From Prevotellaceae bacterium UBA4372 (GTDB lineage Bacteria; Bacteroidota; Bacteroidia; Bacteroidales; Bacteroidaceae), in the NCBI GenBank assembly GCA_002391275.1, contig DGSC01000066.1, positions 1 through 41,271 on the forward strand: a stretch of 41,271 nt of DNA, given 5' to 3'. A program made the position numbers and the translations under genes. Below the pieces are notes generated by a model that saw nothing but the letters and a program-made list of their open reading frames with translations, searched no databases and had not been told where the DNA came from. Positions 18,288-26,500 of this stretch are shown piece by piece. Positions within the stretch are counted from its first letter, which is position 1. Each line of letters begins with the position of its first letter.

Positions 18288-18463
18288 TTTGTTTTGTTGT
18301 TAAATTAGTTAGTTATTATTTTTTTGGATTTGTTTATCGTTGTGAATGATGTCATTCATTATCATTGATGGCCCTTGTTTCGATTGTTAAATCAAAATCA
18401 GTTAGTTATCAGCTATTGCATGTTGTTAAGTGTGCAAGATTAGAGAATAGGGCTCAATCGGGG

Positions 18464-18471
18464 CAAAATTA
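18464..18471 (-). promoter_or_regulatory. Candidate promoter of large protein 1, -7 box TAATTTTG
   Basis: The minus-strand box TAATTTTG followed by CCCCG fits the Bacteroidota -7 consensus and parallels the boxes before large proteins 2 and 3. It would give a leader of about 170 bases. Confidence 0.5.
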
Positions 18472-18610
18472 GTAATAATGTTTAAAACAGCAGTTTAACT
18501 TAGTTGTTAAACTTTGTTAATAGTGCAATTTATTGATTTATTTAAAGCATGGCGCTTCAGAATAAAGCGGTAAAAGCATGGGCGAAAGCGTTGAACTTTG
18601 GAATGCTTTT

Positions 18611-18691
18611 GCCCTCACAGGGCGCGTATTCCCTTGCCGATGCTAACCCAGGGCGATGCCCTGGGCTATTGGCTTGTTGCCCCGTCGGGGC
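18611..18691. repeat. Three-hairpin GC-rich repeat element
   Basis: Three consecutive perfect hairpins: 18611-18623 (5-bp arms), 18647-18665 (8-bp arms, 3-base loop) and 18679-18691 (5-6-bp arms). The text around them resembles GC-rich interspersed elements I associate with Bacteroidota intergenic regions; copy number cannot be judged from this window. Confidence 0.65.
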
Positions 18692-18780
18692 GCTGCATTG
18701 CAGGCCGTCAACAGACTTCCGAAACATCAATTACAATGATATATAAGTCGCCAATAAACGTCAATCTAATCGTCAATCGA

Positions 18781-18823
18781 CGACAATCTGCTTAGCAATC
18801 GCCGACAATCTGCTTAGCAATCG
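18781..18823. repeat. 21-base direct repeat, two exact copies
   Basis: 18781-18801 and 18803-18823 are identical, giving a 22-base period; 18759-18780 is a degenerate third copy. No function can be read from it. Confidence 0.8.
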
Positions 18824-19041
18824 ACAACATTCGAAACATCGCGCAGCGGTTTCGCCCGGCAATTCGTGAAATTCGATGAAAATTAAAGCAACCATGGGAC
18901 ACGAAAATTCGTCTAATTTGTCTAATTCATAGTTCCTATTATATCAACCTGTGTAACTTGATTTCTCGATTAATTCGTAGTTCGTGTGAAGATTTAACCG
19001 CAGTTTTTACGGGGTGTACGGCTCAGTCCCAGTGAAGCCTT

Positions 19042-19150
19042 ACGCAACACGCTTAAGAGAATTGCCCAACACACCTAAGAGAATCGGTCGATGCACCTAA
19101 GAGAATTGGCCAACACGCCTAAGAGAATTGGCCGATGCGCCTAAGGAGTG
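19042..19150. repeat. 22-base tandem repeat with alternating ends
   Basis: Four full 22-base units (19051-19072, 19073-19094, 19095-19116, 19117-19138) share a CTAAGAGAATTGGCC core. The first and third units end CAACAC, the second and fourth CGATGC; partial units flank the array. The reverse complement of the CACGCCTAAG junction recurs at the end of the window (41257-41268). Confidence 0.85.
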
Positions 19151-19182
19151 TCTGCACGTTTAGTTTGTGCTTTTATGCCATG

Positions 19183-19226
19183 AAAAAAGCGATGCCACGG
19201 CAAAGGATGTTTGCCGCGGCATCGCT
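19183..19226 (-). terminator. Rho-independent terminator after small protein 2
   Basis: Arms 19188-19204 and 19210-19226 pair over 17 positions with one mismatch and a 5-base loop. On the minus strand six Ts follow directly (complement of 19183-19188). It lies 67 bases past the stop of small protein 2. Confidence 0.9.
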
Positions 19227-19292
19227 GCCTTTATACTGCGCCGCCAAGCGGACGCTAAGGGGTGTGCGTGGCATGTGAGCCACGCATGAACA

Positions 19293-19472
19293 TTAGTCTT
19301 TGTCGCTACCTTCCCAGAAGTTCTCGCTGGAGCCCCAGATGTCTTCGGAGGCATTGCCTTTGATGAGGTACTCGCTGTCGTCGGCTTGGCCTTTCATGGA
19401 AAGGGCGATGATGATGGCGCTCTGGACACGGACGATGCTGAGCGTGGGAGATAAATATACTTTCTTATCCAT
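19293..19472 (-). CDS. Small protein 2 of the large/small module (unknown function)
   Basis: 59 aa, short enough to be missed by a 60-residue cutoff. It reads MDKKVYLSPTLSIVRVQSAI, then IIALSMKGQADDSEYLIKG, then EDIWGSSENFWEGSDKD. The start, the I-A-L-S junction, the KGxAD step and the WGSS tail align with small protein 1. The N-terminal hydrophobic stretch is too short and lacks the charge pattern and cleavage site of a secretion signal. It lies only 37 bases after large protein 2 with no hairpin terminator between, so the two are probably on one transcript, and a strong terminator follows. No function is known to me. Confidence 0.75.
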   Translation of the reverse strand: MDKKVYLSPTLSIVRVQSAIIIALSMKGQADDSEYLIKGNASEDIWGSSENFWEGSDKD

Positions 19473-19509
19473 TGTGGTAAATCTAAAATCGGGTTAGCTA
19501 ACTGTTTAC

Positions 19510-22500
19510 TTATCTCACTACTACTTTCTTGCTGCCTACGACGTAGACGCCGCCTTTGTGCATAGAGGCTACCTTGCGGCCTGAGAGATCGTAGACCTCG
19601 CCGGCGGCAATGCCGCTGAAGACGCTATGGATGGCATCCTCACCGCCCTCGCCGAAGAAGAAGGCCTTGATGCCTGAAGCGGACTCGGGAGCGTTGAGGT
19701 ATGCACGGTTGGCTTTGAGCTTGCCTGTGCTGCCCTCGCCGACCTCGTAGAAGCCGATGCCGTTGGTGGCCTGGTTCTGGAGTACGTATTTACCTGCGGG
19801 CACTACTTGTTCGACATAGACACCTGTGAGCAAGCCTTCGGTGTAGGTCAGGGCGATACCCTGAGCGTCGCCGGTCAGGGTCTCGTTCCAAGCGCCTTCG
19901 ATGATGTAAGGCTTGTTGGCTTCGAGCGTTGTAGCCTCAACGAGGGTCAGGCTGTTGCCGTTGGCCTCAGCGCAGGTGTAAGCCTTAACGCCGGTGGGCA
20001 GAGAAGCCACAGCGAAGGGAAGCATCACAGTGCCCCAACCAGCAGCGGTGGTGTTGACAGTGATAGAGGGCTTGAAGGTCTCGACGAGGGCGAAGTCGAT
20101 GTGCGAGTTCACGGTGTAGACGCCAGCGTCCTGAGAACCGATGTAATTGTTGGCGGCTGTGTTGAAGAGGTTCCATTTGCCTTCGGTTGCAGTTGCGATA
20201 ACAGTTACAACGAGGGCATCATCAGCATTCGTGGTTGTGCGAATCTGAGCGGTATTTCCACCATAAGGAACACCGGTAGTGATATAACGTACATTACCAT
20301 CGGCATCAATCTGAGACATCTTGTACTTGTTGCCCTCGACCTTGGTGAAGGTGAAAGCCTGAGCCAGGTTCGTATTGGCAGCTTCCTTATACTGGATGTT
20401 GTAGTTACCTGCGTCTGTACGACCATTTGCGATGAAGGTCATAGCCTTTTGGTCGTAAGTCCAACCAGCAAAAGTCAGGACGACGTTGAAGAGTTGGCCG
20501 TCGGCGGGAGCGTTGAGCTCAAGAGCCTGGTAGTCAGCAATAGCAGCCTCAAGTGTAGCCTTGGCAGCTTCAAGAGAAGCAACTGTTGCATCGGTTGCAT
20601 CACAAGCCTCCTGAGCAGCTGTCAGGGCCTGAGAATAAGTGGTCACGCCAGCGGTGGGCAACTGGAATGTTGCATCACCGACGTTGACAGTTGCAGCAAC
20701 AGGAGCATTATCAATGGCGGCTTGCAATTCGGCCTTGTTGGCATCTACGGCAATTGGAGCATAGGTGTCGTCGTCGCAGAGGAGTACGGGAGCGTAGAAG
20801 CTCTGCCAGGTGTTGGCATTCAGTTGTCCGTTAATGGCAATGGTTACATCAACAGTTCCGTCAGTAGTGAAGGCGATATAGCGATATTGCCAACCGCGCC
20901 CTATATTACTGTTGCTGTAGGAGCCCTCTGTGCTGAAATTGGTGACGCCGTCGGTGTCAATACCCTTACCTGTGTCGCCATTCATCAAGAACGGAGTGCT
21001 GACAGCATCGGCCTCGCCAACCTTTACACTCAGACTCATCGTGGTCGTAGACACGCCGCGACCGGCAACCTTCACGACATACTTACCTGCGGGGAGGGTA
21101 ACGGTAGCAGAAGAAGTCAGGTCTGTCGCAGAGCCATTCCATTTGTCGAAGTATGTCTCGCTTCCTGCATAGCCCTGACCAGAGGTGGTGTCGTAGCTAC
21201 CCTTGTCCCAAGTGCCGAGCAGGGTGGTAACGTCGTTGGCATAGGCACCAGTGATCGTGGTGTACTCAAGAACCTTCAGGGCCTCTGTGGCTGTAACAAC
21301 ATTTGCAGCCGTTGACTCGTCATTCAGTGCAGCCTCAGCAGTCTCTGTGGCAACACCGATAGTCTTGGCGTATGCGATTTCAGCGACAAGAGCGTCGTAG
21401 GAAGGAACGGCAGCTACGAAAGCAGCTGTAGCTGCTTGAATAGCTGCAGTTGCAGTGTTATATCCGTCAACCGTTGTAGGCTCAGCCTTGGCCAGTTCTG
21501 CATTGAGAGCGGTTAGCTCTTCACCCGTGACGTTGGGGCTGTCAGTCTTTGCTTGCTCTGCAGCAGCGACAGCCTCGTCGTATTCTTCCTTGGCACCTGC
21601 GAGGAAGCTCTTGAATTCAATGGTAATATTGTCGAAGAAGACCTTAGCATTGCTGCCAGAGCCACCGCTGATGGCCTGGCCACCGACCTGAATGAAGCCC
21701 TCAGTGGCATCGTTGAGCGTGAAGGTCACCTGATCGGTCTCCCAAGTTGCATAGGCGAAGGCAGTCTTAGTGGAAAGGGTTGCAGAGCCTTCTGCGGGAA
21801 CGAAGCCGAACAATGACTTGAACTGCGTAACACCCTCAAGAGCATTGTATGCATTCACCTTCAGGGTATAGACACCGGCAGGGAAGGTTGCACTTGCAGA
21901 GTTGTAAGTAACTGCGCCACTCCATCCCACGGAGACACCGAGCGTATAACCGCCGTTGCCAAGATTGTCTGTTGCGGGAGCGCTGACGCCGTTCACCTGT
22001 CCGGCGCCACCGTACTCAACGACTGCCGAGCTGCTCCATGCGGCACTCGAGACCTGTGTCCAGTCACCATCGATGGCACGAGGAGCAGCACTGCCACCAG
22101 CAGCGGCATTGTCAGTAGAAACCGTGCAACTCTCGAAGCCGAGGTTAGGAACGAGGAAAGTGGCATCGCCAGCAGCAGACATGGCCAGCTCTACGGCGGC
22201 ATTCAGTGTAGCAGCCGCTGCGTTAACCTGCTCCTGAGTGGCATTAGCATTGTCATATACTGCCTGTGCCGTAGAAATGGCATCAGTCAATGTGCCTAAT
22301 ACTGCATTTGCTGTAGTAGCAGCCGCAAGAGCGTTTGACAGCACATCCTTTACCACAGCAGCAGTGTATTCAATCTTCACACAGTCGATGAAGATATGGG
22401 GATTTGCACCAGAGCCATTACCTGTAGATTGATAACCTACACGAATCTGGCCTGCGGTCTCAGCAGTTAGGGTGAACGTAACTGTCTGAGTGACCCATTG

Positions 22501-23028
22501 ACCTACGGTGGGGTTTACTGCCACCGTGCGGTTTGTGCCACTCGTGGGGAAGAAACCCGTGTAAGTGGTATTGGCCTGTGTGCCGCTTTGGCTGTACATG
22601 GGAACGGTGATGGTGTACTTACCAGCAGGGAGAGTGACATCCTGATAGTAATAGCCACCGCAACCCCATACAGCGAAGAAGCCAAGGCAGTTGCCGGAAG
22701 CTTCGCCATTGGGATTCGTAGCAGGAGCCGCCTTATTGTTACCCTGAAGCTGCCAGCTAGAACCATAAGCAAATACAGCACCACCCATACCAGAGTTGGG
22801 GTAAGTGGCGTTGCTGTTATCACCAGCCGTTACCACCGACGTCCAACCATCTACGGATTGGAAGCCATAAGGAGTGCCATCCTTACCATAGCCCTTCAGA
22901 TTAGAGCCGATAGGAGTACCTTGTGAGAAGTCGGCGTTCGTCAGGTACGTGCTGGTGACGTCCGTCTGTGCCGATGCGCCAGCGCTGACAGTGAGGAGCG
23001 CGGCGGCGAGAAGTTGTTTTAGTTTCAT
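19510..23028 (-). CDS. Large secreted modular protein 2 with T9SS sorting tail
   Basis: 1172 aa from ATG 23028, where MKLKQLLAAALLTVSAGASA forms a proper signal peptide; an extension to 23109 adds 27 residues of unlikely sequence. Layout: galactose-binding-like domain 1 (29-217, NADFSQGT to a FIDCVKIEYT end); helical linker; domain 2 (291-472, VPNLGFESC to FFDNITIEF); Ala-rich helices (475-590); domain 3 (596-754); helices; a block at 841-972 and a block at 984-1122 (TTAAGWGTVMLPFAVA, GAWNETLTGDAQG) clearly homologous to the end of large protein 1; T9SS tail YDLSGRKVASMHKGGVYVVG. There is no ricin-like N-terminus, unlike its neighbours. Surface display is inferred; ligand unknown. Confidence 0.85.
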   Translation of the reverse strand: MKLKQLLAAALLTVSAGASAQTDVTSTYLTNADFSQGTPIGSNLKGYGKDGTPYGFQSVDGWTSVVTAGDNSNATYPNSGMGGAVFAYGSSWQLQGNNKAAPATNPNGEASGNCLGFFAVWGCGGYYYQDVTLPAGKYTITVPMYSQSGTQANTTYTGFFPTSGTNRTVAVNPTVGQWVTQTVTFTLTAETAGQIRVGYQSTGNGSGANPHIFIDCVKIEYTAAVVKDVLSNALAAATTANAVLGTLTDAISTAQAVYDNANATQEQVNAAAATLNAAVELAMSAAGDATFLVPNLGFESCTVSTDNAAAGGSAAPRAIDGDWTQVSSAAWSSSAVVEYGGAGQVNGVSAPATDNLGNGGYTLGVSVGWSGAVTYNSASATFPAGVYTLKVNAYNALEGVTQFKSLFGFVPAEGSATLSTKTAFAYATWETDQVTFTLNDATEGFIQVGGQAISGGSGSNAKVFFDNITIEFKSFLAGAKEEYDEAVAAAEQAKTDSPNVTGEELTALNAELAKAEPTTVDGYNTATAAIQAATAAFVAAVPSYDALVAEIAYAKTIGVATETAEAALNDESTAANVVTATEALKVLEYTTITGAYANDVTTLLGTWDKGSYDTTSGQGYAGSETYFDKWNGSATDLTSSATVTLPAGKYVVKVAGRGVSTTTMSLSVKVGEADAVSTPFLMNGDTGKGIDTDGVTNFSTEGSYSNSNIGRGWQYRYIAFTTDGTVDVTIAINGQLNANTWQSFYAPVLLCDDDTYAPIAVDANKAELQAAIDNAPVAATVNVGDATFQLPTAGVTTYSQALTAAQEACDATDATVASLEAAKATLEAAIADYQALELNAPADGQLFNVVLTFAGWTYDQKAMTFIANGRTDAGNYNIQYKEAANTNLAQAFTFTKVEGNKYKMSQIDADGNVRYITTGVPYGGNTAQIRTTTNADDALVVTVIATATEGKWNLFNTAANNYIGSQDAGVYTVNSHIDFALVETFKPSITVNTTAAGWGTVMLPFAVASLPTGVKAYTCAEANGNSLTLVEATTLEANKPYIIEGAWNETLTGDAQGIALTYTEGLLTGVYVEQVVPAGKYVLQNQATNGIGFYEVGEGSTGKLKANRAYLNAPESASGIKAFFFGEGGEDAIHSVFSGIAAGEVYDLSGRKVASMHKGGVYVVGSKKVVVR

Positions 23029-23138
23029 TTGTCTGTTATTTAAGAGTATTGATTTTATATTATATATGTGGTAGGAATGGCACATATTTATATGCCAACA
23101 GGATAACACATAAGTGCATAAAAGACACTATACGGGGC

Positions 23139-23146
23139 CAAAAGTA
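23139..23146 (-). promoter_or_regulatory. Candidate promoter of large protein 2, -7 box TACTTTTG
   Basis: The minus-strand TACTTTTG box fits TAnnTTTG; about 9 bases further on comes TAGTGTCTT, which is also found at the same distance from the box before large protein 3. The leader would be about 105 bases. Confidence 0.6.
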
Positions 23147-23210
23147 CGAAGAAGTTTACGTATCTATTTGTTTTTCAATGTTAAAAAATCTAAAAGCCTG
23201 ACCATGGGAC

Positions 23211-23244
23211 AAAAAAAAAGGGATGTGTCGACTGACACATCCCT
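23211..23244 (-). terminator. Rho-independent terminator after small protein 3
   Basis: Perfect 11-bp stem (23219-23229 with 23234-23244) and 4-base loop, followed on the minus strand by a run of nine Ts (complement of 23211-23219). It lies 23 bases past the stop of small protein 3. Confidence 0.92.
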
Positions 23245-23267
23245 CAACTAAAAGATATTTATTGTTC

Positions 23268-23444
23268 TTATTCCCAGATGGCGCTACCGTAGAAGTTGCC
23301 CTTAGTATCTGCTTCTGGGGGAACTTCTCCTTCACCCTTACCGATACCTGAATCACCACCTACTTTAGTGATGCTGGCGGCAATCATCTGTTCTGCTTGT
23401 ACACGCTGCACATCGAGCGCAGGAGTAATATATGTCTTTTTCAT
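23268..23444 (-). CDS. Small protein 3 of the large/small module (unknown function)
   Basis: 58 aa, also below a 60-residue cutoff. It reads MKKTYITPALDVQRVQAEQM, then IAASITKVGGDSGIGKGEGE, then PPEADTKGNFYGSAIWE. The first 12 residues differ from small protein 1 at two positions. A GG pair follows the hydrophobic stretch, only in this member; the tail keeps an aromatic-GS-x-x-W ending. It lies 105 bases after large protein 3, with an imperfect hairpin in the gap, and a strong terminator follows. Coding is supported by paralogy with the genes at 13.1 and 19.3 kb. Function unknown. Confidence 0.75.
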   Translation of the reverse strand: MKKTYITPALDVQRVQAEQMIAASITKVGGDSGIGKGEGEVPPEADTKGNFYGSAIWE

Positions 23445-23549
23445 TGTTTGAAAATTGGATATTTAGAGTTTTTGAGAAAAAGGAAACAGGAAAGGGCTTC
23501 ATCAGCGGGTGACTACCACCCTTCCTTATTTCCTACATTTCTTATTCTT

Positions 23550-26500
23550 TTATTTTACCAACACCTTCTTGCCGCCAACGATGTAGATGCCCTTCTGAGC
23601 ATTGTTCACGCGCTGACCGGCGAGGTTGAAGATAGCGCCCTGCTCGGCAGCGTCGCCATTGATCTCGCTGATAGCGGTCTCGATGCCGCCGATGAAGAGC
23701 TTGACACCAGCAGAAGCATTCTTAGCGTCGATGTAAGCACGGGTGCCCTTAACGGTGGTAGCACCTTCGCTCTTGTAGAGTTTGTCGGCGCTGATGAAGT
23801 AGTTGCCCTCTGCAATCGTGGTCTTAGCAGCGTATGTGCCTACAAAGTCAACGTATGTACCAGCAAACTTAGCCTCGCCAGCAGCGACGGTACGACCCTC
23901 GAAGGTGTACTCCGTGCCAGCAGTAGAAGTCTTCAGCAGAACGGGTTTGTTGGGAGTGATAGCGGGAGTAGCCATAACGTTGAAGTTGACGGTAACAGCA
24001 GCTTCGCTTTCACCAGCATCGGAGAACTCAGCAATCTGGACATCGTCGCCAAAGGCAGCCTTCAGTTCGTCAGCATTGAGCTGGAAGGGCAGAACGATGG
24101 TATTCCAGACATTAGCCTTGATGGTGCGCTTCAGCTCAACAGTTGCAGCAGCGTTCTCAGCGACATAATCAGCATTCTCGTCGATGGTCACGACCTTGGC
24201 GGGAACCTTGTAGAGCTCGACATAGCCGATACCCATCCAGTTGTAGCTGTTGCCAGCGATGGTCTTCAGACCAATCTTCACTTCCTGCTCAGCAGTATTG
24301 ACGAAGCTGATGCCAGCCTGAGTCAGGCGAGTGGTGGTGACGGCAGAACCCTGAGTGTCATTAGCATAGAAGTAGACACCTACGCTGTTCGTGCCAGCAT
24401 ACTGATCCTGAGCGAAAGCATAGCAGCTGATGTCGAATGTACCAGCAGGCAGAGTCACCTTCTGATAGAGGGCGAAAGCATCGTTGGCCTTGGCAGGATT
24501 GCTCCAGTACTCGAAGAAGTGAGTCTTGGTGCCGTCCTCAGAGGTAGCAGCGTCATTGGTCATGGTCTGGCTGTTGCCATCTTCCATGTCAGTGTACCAA
24601 CCCGGAACATCAGCACGTGGTGTCCATGCGGGGAAACTGGATACATCGGGATTAGTGAGCAGGAAGGTGCAATCGAACTTAGCACCGTCGCCAACAGGAT
24701 TAGCGGCAAAGACGTAAGTGGTCATTGCAGTCTTCAAAGAAGCGGCGGCAGCGTTGATAGCTTCTACTGTAGTAGCAGCTTCAGCATCCGTAGCAGCAGA
24801 AGAGATAGCTGCTACAAACACGCCATTGGCCTCTGAGTTGTCATTGGCAACAGCTGCGAGAGCCTCGGCAGCTGCCTTATCGAGTTTATAAGCAGCGTAG
24901 GTGCTCTCGGTGGTCTTGGCTGTTGTTGTTGCGCTCTCGATAGCTGCAATAGCTGCAAGGTAGTCAGCTTTCTTAGTGTATGTCTTATTGTTCTCGGTCA
25001 CAACGCCATCAAGAGTTGTATAAACGGCAGCAGGCACGTTACCCTCGACGGCCTTGGCAGCAGCAACAGCAGCAGCCAGTTGCTCATCATATACAGTGTA
25101 GTCGGGAGCACCAAAGTACTTCAGTGTGAAGTTGCGGAAGATGGTCCACTTGTCGGTCTCTGTATCTTGGTTATCGATACCAATTTCAATATTGCCGGCT
25201 TCCTCAACAAGGAACTTCAAGGCAACCTTACCATTACCTCCGTCGAAGTAGGTCTTGGCTGCAGCCATGGTGTTGACGACATCACTTCCTACGCCAGGAA
25301 TAAGAATCTTATCCTCGCCTGCATAGAAGTAGGTCGAATGGTTACCTGCACGGTGGAAACCAGTGACGCCGAACTCCCACGTACCAGGATTCAGAGCAAG
25401 CGTCTGGTAGAACTTGAAGTTCTGCTGATAGAATTCACACTCACCATAGTTGCATACAGCCCAGCTGTAGTTTGTATTGGGTGTACCCACAGCCGTCCAA
25501 TAGTTGGTATTTTGGCTTACGGAAGCGTTGTCAACCATTACAGCGGTAACGTCAAGACCTGTTTCAGGAACAGTCACATTTGGCAATTCTGCAAGGAAGG
25601 CATCACGGAGAGTTACAACGGCTGCATCGATAGCCTCGTTAGTAGTAGCTGCTGCAACCTCAGCGTCAGCAGCAGTGACATCCAAGCTGGCAGCAATAGT
25701 CAGAGCTGCAGACTTGATATTCTGGTAACGAGTATAGTTTGAAGCGAGTGCATCAACGGTAGCGGTTGCAGCTTCAATATCAGCTACGCCATTTTGGCAA
25801 GCCTCAACAGTAGCATTGTTAGCCTCTGCAGCAGCAATTGCATTGTTGTAAGCGGTCAGGGCAGCAGCAGGAACAGACAAAGTAGCGGCATGAGCTTTTG
25901 CAGCAGCAACAGCATCAGCCAACTCATTCTGGAAGAGCACGAGAGGTTCAGTACCCAGATAGTTCAATGTGAAATTATCTAGAGCCAGCCAGCTGGCACC
26001 TGCTCCTGTTCCAACACCTTCGAAACCAATGGTAACATTGGCATTGTCTTCACAAGAGAAAGTAACGCTATATATATTCTCTACATCACCGATAGTGACA
26101 GCTGCCTCGGTTGTGCCGGCGTACACTTTAGCAGAGGTCACGCCACGAGCTTTAATTTTAACGGAAAGCGTATAATAGCCAGCGGGCAGAGACTGAAGTT
26201 CCTGTGAGAGACTTTTTGTTCCATTGGGCTGCCAAGACTCAGCATAGTATGAACCTGTCTTTCCAAAAGACGTATTGCCCTGAGCACCCATCCCACTGTT
26301 TGTCCAGCCATTCAGATTGCCTGTCTCAAAACTTGGGTTGGCAAGGAAGAACTCAGATACATCGAATGACTTTCCATCGTTAATCTTGACCGCTTTGATG
26401 AATGGCAAAACCAAAGCCTTGATAGCAGCAATGGCTCCATTAACTTCCTCTGCTGTGGTAGCTGCATCAACGACATCGTCCTGAGCATATACACCATTGA

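Larger units (their letters stand above)
18288..19182. other. Non-coding stretch between modules 1 and 2
   Basis: No convincing gene on either strand. From left to right: the leader of large protein 1 with a small imperfect palindrome (18343-18356), its promoter (18464-18471), a three-hairpin repeat element (18611-18691), 21-base direct repeats (18781-18823), an AT-rich stretch with recurring ATTCGT words (18855-19000), and a 22-base tandem array (19051-19150). Short ORFs on the plus strand here run through the hairpin element and are not credible. Confidence 0.7.

Noticed and set aside
18549..18795. Two 65-codon plus-strand frames in the gap between modules 1 and 2.
   Set aside because: They run through GC-rich hairpins of a likely dispersed repeat and have no family likeness or protein-like composition.
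19042..19150. CRISPR-like array.
   Set aside because: The units are head-to-tail 22-base repeats without unique spacers, and no cas gene is present.
19807..21315. 502-codon plus-strand open frame opposite large protein 2.
   Set aside because: Antisense shadow of a protein with signal peptide, shared domains and T9SS tail; the antisense translation lacks any motif.
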